A program made the translations under genes and the position numbers. Below, one piece after another: positions 24,821 to 36,362 of a DNA stretch of 64,000 nucleotides (within the stretch, counting starts at the first letter, position 1; every line of letters starts with the position of its first letter). Below the pieces are notes generated by a model. The model was not told where the DNA came from, made no database searches, and worked only from the letters and a program-made list of their open reading frames with translations. The DNA is taken from contig NW_025335268.1 in assembly GCF_004798865.1 (NCBI RefSeq), positions 99,443,584 to 99,507,583 on the forward strand. Reading direction: 5' to 3'. Source of the stretch: Varanus komodoensis (lineage: Eukaryota; Chordata; Lepidosauria; Squamata; Varanidae).

Positions 24821-25849
24821 ACTCTGAGAAATGAATGAATGGAATCAAAAGGAACAAAATTCTACATCCAGAGGCAGCGAAAGTCCCACTGTGTTCAACT
24901 GGATGGACTTTCTACTAAGTGCGTTCAAGACTGTAGCCCTTCTTTATCTTTTGCTGTGGACCCAGACCCTGCCCTGTTCAGGTATTCACCTGCATGTGTG
25001 AGTGCATAAGTGATTGGGGTGATGCAGCCCTACCTCTTAGCCTTGCCACTGCCTCCTATCTATCCTTCAGCTTGGGCCGCATCCCCTTTCATTTCTCAAG
25101 TCATATTTGATTGACTATGCATAGAATGTTCTGCATAATCACACATTCATAATCAGGGTTTACAACTGGACAGAAAGTTCTAAGTGTGTCCAAGTGAATG
25201 CTTATAGAACTTCCTAGCCAATTCAGTGCAGCAAGCTCTGGCCTGAGGGGATGGGAGCACAGCACCCTCAATTGTACGGGGTAGGCTGACTTGCATAGTA
25301 CTGACTCTACCCTCTTAACCCCCGCCCCCCATATTTTTCAGTCAAATGCCAGAAGAGGGTGGTTAAATGTTCTTGAAATGGTCTCAATTTTATGTCATCC
25401 TGAGATGAATAGAGGGCAAAATATGGAGACAGGAAAGAAGCAGATGGAAAAGCAATAAATCAACTTTTTTGCTTCCTCTATGAAGTCAAGATAAAACTTC
25501 TTCTTTTTCTCCGTATGCAAACTGACTAGGATTTTAATGCACTGTTTATGACTGCAATAAATACAGGGTTGCTGTCATGGAATGTTCCAGCACTCTCACT
25601 AATTCTCAGCCTTTGAGATGTACGGTTCATTTATGGGATAGGATAGCTATTCTGAAGTGAGCAATACTGTAAAAGGTGCCGGGATATCAGTTTTTTAAAA
25701 ACACATTGATGGACAAATTTCGTTGCTAAACTCCATATTTGTTGGACCATGTAGGAGGGACAAGTCATAGAAAGATTAAATAACATATGAAGCAGATTCA
25801 TGTTGAAATGTCAAGGGAAGAAGCATACATTCTCATCAAGTTCACAATT
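24821..25849. other. No gene recognised
   Basis: No recognised repeat or gene in about 1 kb. Confidence 0.4.
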
Positions 25850-25960
25850 GCCTGTCTATCCTGTCTGTCCACTTCTCTTTGTTCAGAGAGACTGTTCAGT
25901 GTACTGGGGTCAACAGATAACGAGAGTAAGAAAACTCTAGTACTAACCTGTAATGAGTGC
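25850..25960 (+). pseudogene. Possible hAT transposase dimerisation-domain remnant
   Basis: Residues 22-41 of the frame that opens at 25787 read ACLSCLSTSLCSERLFSVLG. The hAT C-terminal dimerisation domain has the pattern A..YL.IPATS.PSER.FS..G, and the TS..SER.FS..G spacing fits exactly. The expected W-rich block upstream and the R-L block downstream are not clear, so this would be a small fragment of a DNA transposon gene. A chance match of this short motif cannot be excluded. Confidence 0.35.
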
Positions 25961-27540
25961 TTTCATTCTGCTCAAAGACTGCAGATACCTCCCCTTTGCA
26001 ATTAATCCATTGGACCATAGTGGCCCTGGGGTCAAATTACGTAGCTCTTTCCTCATCAAACTCAATTCTTACCCCTGCTCCTGAAGGATAGTGTCTACAT
26101 TAGTGCAAATATCTGAGTTTATTTCAAACTAAATGCCCATCAGCATGCAACTGACCTTCCAGATCTTCAGTGTGCTCAGCTGACCTATAGCACTTGTATC
26201 ATGATCGCTGGTGTGATCTGGTTTGTGTTAGAACTGGGGACCCAATGATGTCATTGCTTGCAAGATGTCTCTTTAAAACAGTGCTTGACTTGGTTGACTT
26301 GAGTCATCCGGAGTCATCTGTCCTGCCTTCTGACACTTTCACCATGCTTTGTAGTACAGGTAGCTCTGTAGGAGCTAGCAGCTGGATAGCCCGGCCGTTC
26401 TGGCAGGAGTAGAGTTTGATAGCTTTTGATGCTTTCATACTTTGTGGGGTTGCATTTATCTCTTGCTTTCTTTTTGGTTGAACTGTTGGCATGGTTCCTC
26501 ATTAATTTCCCTACCAATATGCTCAATCTGCAAAAAATACAGAGCCATTGAAAAATAAGTAGCACTTACATATCAGTTACCTTGATTGTATTATTAACTG
26601 TAATATTCAATTAACTAGTTCCTTAGTTGTAAATGCAAATAGCTTCCATCAAGGACATCACCCCTCTGGCATTTATATTTCCTTTTTTTTTTTTTTTTTT
26701 TTTTTTGGCAAGAGATTATATAGGGATCCCTAACTTTACCATGCGTGTGAGGTCACCTTGATGGTTTGTCTCTTCTGGTGGCTACTATATTCAGGTCTAT
26801 GAAAGAGTGACAGTTAAGCCTAGAGCTTTCCCATTGATTCTGACAGGTTATTTTGACTTCTAGAAGCAGTGTTGAGCTGCTGAACATTTTGGGCATGAAA
26901 TGAGAAAATGGAAAGCAAGAGAAATGAATTGAAAATGGAAAGGATCTACAGCAGACTGTTGCTAGCAGGAAAATTAGAAAGAAGCATAAGCCCTAGACTC
27001 TGTGAGTCCAAGAAAATCCTCCTTTATCCAGGGCAAGCTTTCAAACTACTGACCCAAGACATCACATGTCTAAGAAACTACCAATCTTGGGATCTCTGAA
27101 ATGTTATAGTGGAGCCTGAGATGACTATCCTAAGTTTAGGAATTAAAGAAAGGTTACAAGAATGGAGTGTTCTAGGCAGCTCTTGGGAAGGAAATAATCC
27201 TCCCACACTGATATACAATTTCAGCTTTAGGAGAAGTGCGGGAAAAGAAGAAAAGGGTGAGCCAATAAAGGTTAGCAGATTGGACTTAAGGCAACTTTCT
27301 CTGTCAATTGCTGGGTCTTTTACATTAACAGTTATCCTGTGATAACATCCATTTAGGACAATGCAACTTATGATTTGTGTTACAAAACAAAGGTTCGGTT
27401 AGAAATGAAAGTGAAGAACAGAGCTTATGTATAATAAAATTCAACCAATTTAATTTCAGAACAACCAAGTTGTGTGAAGGCAGTGAACCGTTTGAACTTT
27501 GACAATTAACCACGGCCATTGCCCTTTTCTTTATCATCTA
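25961..27540. other. No gene recognised; poly-T run
   Basis: Contains a 24-base T run at 26683-26706, which may be a reversed poly-A tail but has no recognisable retroposed body beside it. Confidence 0.4.
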
Positions 27541-27985
27541 GGAAAGATGGAATGAGAGGAGTTCACAAGGGTGATGGTAATTATATAAAACAGATGTTCC
27601 CAAATCCTGCTCCTTGCCTTCTGGGGAACTACAATCCCTTTTGCATACTAGCTTATGTAGGTGAGCACATGTTAAATTTTCTGTTCATTTGTTGAACTAT
27701 CAGTCTGTTTTCCTCTAAATTGTCTCAAGGGCAAAAACCATAGACTTTGTGCATGACTTGCATTTTGAAGAAGTATTTCCTTGTTGGTTGGAAGATTACT
27801 AGTAAAAGGTATCTTCAAGTGATTGAACATTATTCAAGTGCAATTCTGACTGCCGTTCCTTAGATTAGCACAGGGGTGGGGAATCTCTTTCAGCTTTCAA
27901 ACTTCAATTTCAGTTTTGGAGAAACTCTTCAGTTTTGGGTAGGGTCAAAGACAAAGGGAGGAGCCAAATTACGAATGCTCAGTTA
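27541..27985. repeat. Unnamed dispersed repeat, copy B
   Basis: Second copy, same orientation, of the repeat at 20545-20985. From about 27876 it reads 'caggggtggggaatctcttt', closer to a Charlie-like hAT end than copy A. Beyond about 27985 similarity to copy A fades. Confidence 0.75.
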
Positions 27986-28150
27986 TAAACAGAATGAAGA
28001 AAAAGGTGTAGTATGTATAACTCAACGTAGAAGAGCTCAGTGCCTTGGGAAAAAAAAGATTATTTTTCACCTAAGGGGTGCTTTAGCTAGATTGTTTATG
28101 AGTTCTTGCATTTGCAGACTTTGATGGGAGAACAGATGGTACCATAGACC

Positions 28151-28235
28151 AGTCTTCCCCAACCTGGTGTTTTTCTTTGACTACAACTCCCATCATCCTG
28201 AACAAGTAAGGCCTCCAACTTGGAGCACCTAGCCT
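28151..28235. repeat. Fold-back dispersed repeat, left half
   Basis: 'cagtcttccccaacctggtg' then 'ctttgactacaactcccatc' is one of the best preserved left arms in the window; the right arm is truncated. Confidence 0.65.
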
Positions 28236-29048
28236 TTTAAAAAGAATTTTCCCCTCAGTAGATGGCATGGTAGCCCATGTACAGTACCTGGAGATCTTAA
28301 AATGCTATTGCTATTGGAGAGAAATTAAAACAACCTGTTTTCCTTGCAATATATTTCATTTCCAGACAAAAGGACCTTCTGAAATTTGATTTCTAATTCA
28401 GTGACAAGTTGTGATGAGCTAAATTTGATTGACATTATTCAAGCACTTCAGCTGTGTCCTGAAAAGCTAGCCCGTACACAACGTGACTGAATTCCATGAG
28501 GGAATGTCAAAATGGTTCCATACTTGAGCTTGCCATAGTAGCAGAAATTCAGCCTGGAATAGCTATGAGGCCTACTGTGGAAAGGGCCAGTTTTCATATT
28601 AGAGCAAAAATGAACTAACAGAGTCAGCTAGAAGTTCAACTATATTGCTAGAATTGTGATAAATATAAATAAATACTGAATATAAGGCTAGACAATGGCA
28701 CTTATATAATGGAGCTTCGCTGACTGGTCTTGCCCCAAAACCACATGTTTCTACTCATTTGAGGTCTTGCTGTATGACTTACTACAACAACAGATAATCA
28801 CATATGATCTTTAATTAATCTGAAATTGTTCTTCCATTTGCTGCATGGAAAATAAATAATTTAAAAACTATTATTGGTCTTACACAACAAGACAAATAAG
28901 CTGCTGGTTGTGTGGTACCTTAATGAACAGTACAGAAACCCAGAACAGTATAGAATTTATCTAGGAATATAAGATGGAAAGGCTTACAAAATCTGTGGGT
29001 TATGTAGTTTTCTAAAGCAGTTACTCTTTTTCCTTTTCTAACTTGGTT
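28236..29048. other. No gene recognised
   Basis: AT-rich, no recognised repeat or gene. Confidence 0.4.
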
Positions 29049-29893
29049 AGAAGTCCTGTTGGTAGAAGGAGGTCCTGTTGGTTGGCGGATCGGGCTTCGG
29101 AGAGGGTGGATTGAACTTTGTCCTGAATGGGGTTGCACACTCCCTCTTAGGGACAAGGTCCGCAGCTTGGGAGTGCTCCTCGACCCGGAGCTTTCACTGG
29201 AAGCTCAGGTAACAGCAGCGGCGAGGAGCGCTTTCCTCCAGCTTCGGCTGATTCATCAGCTGCACCCCTACCTGGAGTACGACTGCCTGGCAACAGTGAC
29301 ACATGCGCTGGTGACTTCCCTTCTTGACTTCTGTAATGCGCTCTACGTGGGGCTACCCTTGAACACGGTCCAGATACTTCAATTGGTTCAAAATAGAGCT
29401 GCCAGGCTGCTGACGGGGACTGGACGTTATGTTCACATGACTCCAGTTCTCCGTCAGCTTCACTGGCTTCCCATTGAAGTCTGGGCCCAATTCAAGGTGT
29501 TGATGATGACCTATAAAGCCCTTAACGGCTTGGGTCCCGGGTACCTGAAGGAGTGCTTACATCTATATATGCTCGCCCGCCCCCTGAGATTGGCAGGAGA
29601 GGCCCTTCTCCGGGAGCCATCCATGAAAGAAATTAGGAGAGTGGTTACTCGGAGGAGGGCTTTCTCAGCGGTGGCACCTAAGTTATTTGTTTTTCAGTGC
29701 CAGGCGAAGACCTTTTTATTTAAGCAGCATTTTAAATGTTAATATTATTGAATTTTATCTGGCCAGGGCGGCTTATTTTATATTGTATAGTTGTATTTTA
29801 TTTTAATGTATATATTTTAATTTTTACTTATTTATGATGACCTAACTTATTCTTGTAAGCCGCCCCGAGGCTTCGGCGAATGGGGCGGCATAA
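29049..29893 (+). mobile_element. L2-type LINE, 5'-truncated, long intact frame
   Basis: A 227-codon open frame (29059-29742) encodes the C-terminal part of an L2 reverse transcriptase protein: DKVRSLGVLLDPELSLEAQV, then ATVTHALVTSLLDFCNALYV, LPIEVWAQFKVLMMTYKALN, and an end AKTFLFKQHFKC. It closely parallels the copy at 18107-18628 but is better preserved, so it is probably younger. A small in-frame loss between AFSAVAP and FQCQAKTFLF removes the usual LWNALP-type segment. The 3' UTR follows to 'gccgccccgaggcttcggcg' and then an assembly gap. The start repeats 'gtcctgttggt' twice (29053 and 29072), a possible insertion-junction oddity. Confidence 0.9.
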
Positions 29894-29993
29894 NNNNNNN
29901 NNNNNNNNNNNNNNNNNNNNNNNNNNNNNNNNNNNNNNNNNNNNNNNNNNNNNNNNNNNNNNNNNNNNNNNNNNNNNNNNNNNNNNNNNNNNN
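29894..29993. other. Assembly gap (100 N)
   Basis: Exactly 100 N, a size commonly used for a gap of unknown length. It interrupts the L2 3' end. Confidence 0.99.
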
Positions 29994-30200
29994 GCAGCAT
30001 TTTAAATGTTAATATTATTGAATTTTATCTGGCCAGGGCGGCTTATTTTATATTGTATAGTTGTATTTTATTTTAATGTATATATTTTAATTTTTACTTA
30101 TGATGATCTAACTTATTGTTGTAAGCCACCCCGAGGCTTTGGCGAATGGGGCGGCATAAAAATGTTTTAATAAATATAAATAAATAAATAAATAAACAAA
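29994..30200 (+). repeat. Second copy of the L2 3' end, after the gap
   Basis: From 29994 the sequence restarts at the same point as 29725 ('gcagcattttaaatgttaat'). The first half is identical to 29725-29840; the second half differs by a 4-base deletion and about four substitutions. It goes on to the true 3' end, 'gcggcataaaaatg' with an (AAAT)n tail ending near 30195. Either a real tandem duplication or a false duplication made at the gap. Confidence 0.95.
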
Positions 30201-30657
30201 CTTATCTCAGGGGAAAAAATGTATACTATGTAATGGCCAAGTAGCAGAAAGGTGTCTCTCTTACTCTGGATGTTCACACCAAAAGACTGCTGTGCCTGAA
30301 ATTCAATCCCAATGTGCATCTCCCCCTGCCTGTGTCGCATGTCTGTTCTCCATTGGTCCACACATAGAGACTGGATGGCTGGAGCGGCTGCCGTTGCTAT
30401 TCTTTCCAGAGGACTCTGTGGTACCTGTGTACCAGGACCATGGAAGCCATGATCCTGGCTTCATGTCAAACCATAGTGGTATGGAGAAACCATAGGAAAA
30501 AATGCTGTTCCTTATCATTTCTAAAGACCAAACTTACCATGTTGGAATACCATGATTAGGTTCAGACAGCTATGATCGAAAACTACCATGGCTTGTATTG
30601 TCCGAACCCCACCATGAAGTATAATATAGACCATAGATGGGAAAGAAGATGAACCAA
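30201..30657. other. No gene recognised
   Basis: No recognised gene or repeat. Confidence 0.4.
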
Positions 30658-30985
30658 GAGGAGGAACAGTAGCTCAGTGGTAAAGAAAATGTTTTGCATG
30701 CTAATATTCCATCCATGGCTTCTCCAATCTAAAAATAGAACAGGTAACAGGCTCTGGGAATGATTTTTACCTACTTCCATGGGCTCCTTTGCCAGTCAGT
30801 ACAGAACAGCTTTTTCCAGCCTTGTATATGCTAGATGCTTTGGCCTTCTACTCCCATCAGCTCTAGCCAATATGGTCAGTGATCAGGAATGCTGGGATTG
30901 TGTTCTGGATGCCATCAGGTTGAGGAAGGCTGGGGTAAACAACATTGGGTAAGTGGACCAATAGACCAGCTTTATATTCACTTCT
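30658..30985 (+). mobile_element. tRNA-Ala-like SINE, split by a fold-back repeat
   Basis: The head 'agtagctcagtggtaaag', 'gttttgcatgctaatattcc' resembles tRNA-Ala (A-box, then TTTGCATG around the anticodon). The body runs to 'gccagtcagtacagaaca' (about 30808), then a fold-back repeat intervenes (30812-30934), and the SINE resumes at about 30937 with 'aacattgggtaagtggacca', 'atagaccagctttatattca', the expected next segment of this family. The copy at 52747-52932 shows the unbroken order. Confidence 0.7.
30812..30934. repeat. Fold-back dispersed repeat, nested in a SINE
   Basis: Left arm 'ttccagccttgtatatgcta', 'ctactcccatcagct'; right arm 'gatgccatcaggttgaggaa', 'ggctgg'. It lies inside the tRNA-Ala-like SINE, which suggests it is a mobile unit. 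Confidence 0.6.
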
Positions 30986-31626
30986 TGCAATAGTAAGGGA
31001 ATGGAAGCGAAAAACATGTGATTTGAAGAACTGTGGCCATCAGGCATTCTTTTACTTATAGAATGCATTTCTCAGTGAGGAGACATGAGGTGGAATAAGC
31101 TTCAGACCATGCAGAGAAAATGATTTTATTTATTCCTTCAATTTAAGCTGCTCTTTATACTCTTGACACACAGACCTTGTCATATTTCTGCTTGCTCCTC
31201 TCTGACAGCTCAAGGCAGCCGGCTCTTCACAGATCCTCTCACTTTCTAAAGCCATGTGATTTTCTAGGGGACTGTGACTCTTAAATGATTCTAGTTTTCA
31301 TTACAATTTATCCTTTCATCTCTCCAGTGAGGAAAAGAAGCTCATAAAAGGGAGAGGATTCTGATGAACTCTTTTATTATTATTTGAATAAACCAGCACT
31401 GTGAGGACAGCAGTACACTATTCAGAGCACCCTAAATACTACGATAAGATGCTGTTTTGTTTATAGTGGAATTGCTTGAATTGGGATCAGAAGCATCTTT
31501 CATCAATGTCATCCTACACGGACTCAGCCACATGGGCCAGTGTGAATGATGGGATCCTTTATTTAGTGAGTGTTAATCCTGCTTTTCGCCATCTTAAGCG
31601 GAATACGCATCCATTGCTGTATGACA
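30986..31626. other. No gene recognised
   Basis: No recognised gene or repeat. Confidence 0.4.
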
Positions 31627-31742
31627 GCCTACCCCAACCTGGTACCCTCAAGATATTTTGGGCTACAATTCTGACCATTGCCAAGCAGGCTGGGGATGAT
31701 GGGGGATGAAATCTGAAACATCAGAAGGACACCTGGTCAGGG
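31627..31742. repeat. Fold-back dispersed repeat
   Basis: Left arm 'gcctaccccaacctggtacc', centre 'ggctacaattctgaccattg', 'ggctggggatgatggg', right arm ending 'gacacctggtcaggg'. Confidence 0.6.
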
Positions 31743-34629
31743 AAAGTAGCTGTGTAGCATTCAAAATAGTCAGGCGTTCTCATCAGCTTAGCTCTGATTT
31801 AGCATGAAGTTTGCCTTATGTAGGTCTTCATGTATCCAGCACTAGGTTCAACAGGGAACTCACATAATGCTTGAGCTGCTGCCAACCAACCCATCAGCAG
31901 CCATCAGATTCATAGTACAGTGGCCTCTTTCCTTGGCACACCAGTGTGCTCATATTTCTGCTTCTGTGATTCCGCTCCAATCCTGGCAGCTCTGTCTGCA
32001 AACGCTGTCCCCCATCAAAAAGTCAGAAGGTTTCCTTGGGGTTTTGATCCTTAAAGTCACAGTGATTTACTGCCTCCCATAAAGAGAAGCAAAAAGACTC
32101 ATAAAGCAAGCAAGATTCAGATGAGCCCTTGTTCCATTTCCATCCTTTGCCTCCTGATCAGCCAAGGCAGCAAAGGCAAGAGTCCCTTCTGTGAATTTAC
32201 AACAAGCACAGGTGGGATCAGCACTTTGATACTGAGGGACGCATTTTTAGTGCTCCATTGCTTTTTGATGTTGCCGTTTGGTTTGGATTAAGATAGGATA
32301 GGAGTCTTCCTTTCCTTCCAAGCAAGATGGATAATAGTCACTGCTTATGCCCAGTATTGATACTCTAGCACCATTCAAGTCTTGCTCTTACTCTACATCT
32401 TGGCGTGTTTACCCTAGTATCTGCTCCTAACCTGCCCTATGTTGAGTGCTTCTCATACTGCAGCCTTCTCCTTTTGATATTTGCATCACCTTGACTGAAA
32501 CTACTTGTGGAGCCTACGCTCAGTAGTCACTTGGACTCCATGGTGGTGCTGCAGCAGCAACATATTCCCCAACATGCTGCCATATTTCAATCAGCGGCAC
32601 ATCAGTGGGGAAGCCCATTTGTTGGTGTGAGTCTGCAGGGATGCTGCAACTGGTGGTTGCAGTAGTGTCACCACTGGGAGGCTCAGACAACTTATCAGCT
32701 ATGAACTGTGACAGATGCTTCAATGGAGCAATGCTTTCTTCGTTGCTCCATTGCTTTCTTCATTGCTTTCAATGGAGCTTTCTCCTAGGTAAGGTTGTGT
32801 AGCTCTGTAGCCTGATACAGTGTCCTCCCTTAACTTACGTATTCTTTCTACAATGCCACCCAATAGCCTTATAACAATTAATTCCAAAAGATGAGTGTGA
32901 TGAAAAAATACTTCCACTTGCTTTCTGCCTAAATTGCAGATCATCAAGCGGATCATCACGTTACCCACTGTGTGTAAAAGCAGTAGTGAGCATAACAACC
33001 TGAACATCCAACTCTCAGAATACCAATTTGCAATAGTATTTTTCCTTTTCCTGTGGCACCATCAAACTTAGGAAAAGTTACACATTCTGCTGAAGGGAAA
33101 ACCCCCCTGAGTTTTAAATACTCTGTGTGTGTGCGCGCACGCACATGTGTGTATGCCAAATGCCCGACTTGTACAATAAAGATACATGTGATCATCTGGT
33201 TTTGGCTAAAAGATCTCAAAACCTTTGGAAGGGTGAATTTCTTCTAATATGCAATCAATTTCCTGTAACCTTGAATAAGGTTAAGGGTCAGGCAGTTGCT
33301 AGAAAACTGATTACTAGTTGAATGTCTCATTTGTACCATGACAAAGTTATAACACTGGGCCAGAGATGCAGGAAGCGGGGCGGAGGAAAAGAAGGAACAC
33401 AAAATTGCACTTGTAAATAGGTAATGCGAACATGTTTGAGGACACAATAGTTTTTCTTTCTTGTTGCAATTATGGATTGATACGATAGCATCTTTCAGCT
33501 TCATTAGGGACTTTGTTACGAAAATTAGGCTTCTTTTGTTGAAATTTTAATGACATGTATTTGGTACACAAGAAGAATGGTTTAAAGACAAGTACTAATG
33601 GTCTCTCTTTTGCCCATTTTATCATAATGTGCAATCTGATAGCACAGTTCAGAGCAGAGCTCTAACATAGTGCAAAGCAAAACAAATTATCAAGATACAT
33701 ATTCACTTTCCTAAATCAAGAACAGAGGCCATAGCTGGAATTTATGAGCATCCTCAGAAGAGACCTTTGCCACCAGACTGCACAGGGAATGGATTGTAGA
33801 AGCTGCTCAATCCATTAAGGAGGGGGTCATTTAGAATTCCAGGGTCCCTGACAGCAGTGGACACTTCTAAACATCCTGAAAGGAACCAAGGGAGGACCAA
33901 ACCTCAAAGATGAGGGTAGTATAGCTTCTAAATCCTCCACATAAACCCTGCCTAATAATGGCCATCTGTTGTCAAGGTAAATTTTGGGAAAGAGGAGCAG
34001 GAAAGTTCTTCAGAATTAGCCTTTCAAAGGTTTCTTAGGAAAGATCCAAAATATTCCAGTTCTCAAGGAAGCTGAGAAAAACTGGATGTATGATAAGGAG
34101 TGAAGACTAGCATTTGTATCTCCTCTAGCAATACTTGGTACCAGTTCATGTGCTGGTGTAGCTATTGAGCAATGAAGATCTTAGAGCTGGGTTGTGCTTT
34201 GGCAACTACAACTCGCAACTGATATGTGGCACTGTGAAGTTAACATCACAAAGTTGTGCTATGATGTGCATCCAATGTGAAACCAATTTGTGGATTTTCA
34301 TCTGTAAAGACATATCCTCGATCATAGTGTAAATTTGGTTTCCCCATCACATACTATTTAATATCATGCATATGCAAACATCCAGTCAATTCGGTGCAAC
34401 ACTATTGACTTGAATTTATATAATTACTGCTTTTAGAAAAGTCTGTTGTAGTATGACCAGAACATCTTGTAAAGGTGTATGATATGGAGAGTTAGGCATT
34501 GAAGATCTCAGGGATATATGCACACATGAAAGCAGGCAACATTCAGTAATTTGTTGGCATTTGCCCTTCCCAAGGAAGTGAAACACATGAAGATTCTACT
34601 TATTCAGGAATATATTTTGAGTTAGGATG
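31743..34629. other. No gene recognised; hairpin, Z-DNA-prone tract, possible CR1 scrap
   Basis: Holds a perfect 11 bp hairpin (32721-32753), an alternating TG/CG tract (33124-33153), and a minus-strand stretch at 32820-32965 whose reading 'ggaagtattttttcatcaca' resembles the 'GGAAGTACTTCTTCACACA' block near the end of CR1-like LINEs. The CR1 assignment of that scrap is weak. The AT-rich 33420-33720 part has no recognised repeat. Confidence 0.35.
32721..32753. repeat. Perfect 11 bp inverted repeat (hairpin)
   Basis: 'caatggagcaa' at 32721-32731 and its exact complement 'ttgctccattg' at 32743-32753 are separated by 11 bases. A further diverged repeat of the same words follows to about 32778. 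Confidence 0.95.
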
Positions 34630-34738
34630 GGAAACATGTGACCTTCCTCTTTCCAGTAGCCCTAACCAGAAGAGTGAGGATGATGGGAGTTTTAGGCCAA
34701 AATCTGTGGAGGGCCACATGTTACTCACGTCTGTTCTA
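34630..34738. repeat. Fold-back dispersed repeat
   Basis: Right arm 'ggatgatgggagttttaggc', 'gtggagggccacatgtt'; left arm diverged ('acatgtgaccttcctctttc'). Confidence 0.5.
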
Positions 34739-36281
34739 GATGCTGCTCAAAGCCCTTCCAATTGTTGGGTTAGATGCAGACATATTCCTACTTAGAAGCC
34801 ATCCACTGAAATCAATAGGTTGTTCAACTTAGGCATGTATTACTTCAATTTATTTTACTGGATCTACCCTATGTCTATGTCTGGATATAATCCCTTGGCT
34901 TTTATGCCTGAGCTACAGCAGGCCACTTTCAACACAGAGAAGAGGGTAAAGGTATCTGAAAATTTCATCTCCATTGAAAATGAATATATTAGAAGAGGTT
35001 TCCCAAGCAGTGTTTATCCAGAATGAGAGCAAATGAGTGGAATACAATCCAGGGCTGCCAGTCCAACTTAGAAGCAGAATGTGGGAATAAAATAAAAAAC
35101 AATGATTACAGTATAGTTTCTAGTAAATTGTATTCATTTCCAGCTGACTAAGAAGTTCATTGCACCATAGTTTATATATGTGTATGCTCAAGTTAGTTAG
35201 AAATGAAAAGTCATGTGCAGGAACTTTTCTGTGTAGTTTAATTTATCACTGCAGCTGACACTAAGAACCAGAACCTGTCTAGTGAGTTATGATTTCACTT
35301 TTCTTTATGGGGATAAATTGACTATATTACAATACACATAAATTGCATTTATACCACAGCAATTTGTGAAGGGCTGTAGATCAGACAGCACTGACTTCTC
35401 TGCTAATGACACAATTGCCTGCAACTAATCTTGGCAGGGAAGAGCGCACAAGTCAGTAAGTCACGTGCCACCCATACCTTAGCCTTTGACTTCCTTAGGC
35501 TTCTTCATCCCTCAAGAGGAATAGGCAAGTTCTCCTGGCTTGGTTCTGCTTGCCTTGGGTTGAGTTGAGCTATTTGCCCCCATCCACACAAACAGGGAAA
35601 GGCTCAGATTCATCTGAGACAGTCTGAATCGATGGGGACCTGTTGCATTTCTGTTTGTATGAATGTTAATGTAGGGAGGGAGGGGCGGCTCTCACACATT
35701 GCAGTCTGCTCAGACAGATTGCTTCAATTCTGAGGAGAAGGTGGAGGGGCAGAGGACCTGGCGGTTTTAAGGTTAGCTAGTGAAGAGTCTTCGAGCATGA
35801 GAACCAGCCCACCTTGGGAAAGGAGTGAGACATCCAGAACAGGGGGCAGTGGATGTGATTGAGAGTAGGTTCCTTGATCCTGTCAGAAGATGACAGGTGA
35901 AATGAGCAGAATTATGAAGTATCTGGCATTCCCACCATGAGGCTGGAGTGAGAACCCTTTCTGAAGGTGAGGGAGGGAAGGAAGGAATGTTTCAGTCTGA
36001 TGCATTCTTCATAAGGGCAGATACTTGTCCAACATCTCAAAGAGCACTAAATTGATTTATACCGTTTTTGTAACCTACTAAGCTTTAATAAGAGGATGGT
36101 GTGCTGAGTCTGCTTGAGAGGAAAGAACAAAGGAAAGGAGAGACAATAAACAGAGTTCCCAACAATAAATGAAGTTCAATCTGTATCCCCTTCTCACTTA
36201 GCCAGCCCAAAATACTTGTGGAGCTCACTTAACTTGCATGTTTCTTCACACTCACCTGCAATACCTTTCATTCCCAATCAG
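34739..36281. other. No gene recognised; possible conserved tract at 35230-35490
   Basis: No recognised repeat in most of the stretch. 35230-35490 is AT-rich and non-repetitive, with 'tgctaatgacacaattgcct' and an E-box-like CACGTG at 35463-35468. Confidence 0.35.
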
Positions 36282-36362
36282 GATGACCATAAGCCCTCAT
36301 GGCTGGGAATTGATGGGAATTGCCATCCAGAACACCTGGAAGGCACATGGTTGAGGAAAGAT
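36282..36362. repeat. Fold-back dispersed repeat, partial
   Basis: 'gaattgatgggaattgccat', 'ccagaacacctggaaggcac', 'atggttgaggaaag': centre and right arm. Confidence 0.5.

Noticed and set aside
26683-26706. Poly-A tail of a processed pseudogene on the minus strand
   Set aside because: No gene-like body or flanking duplication beside the T run.
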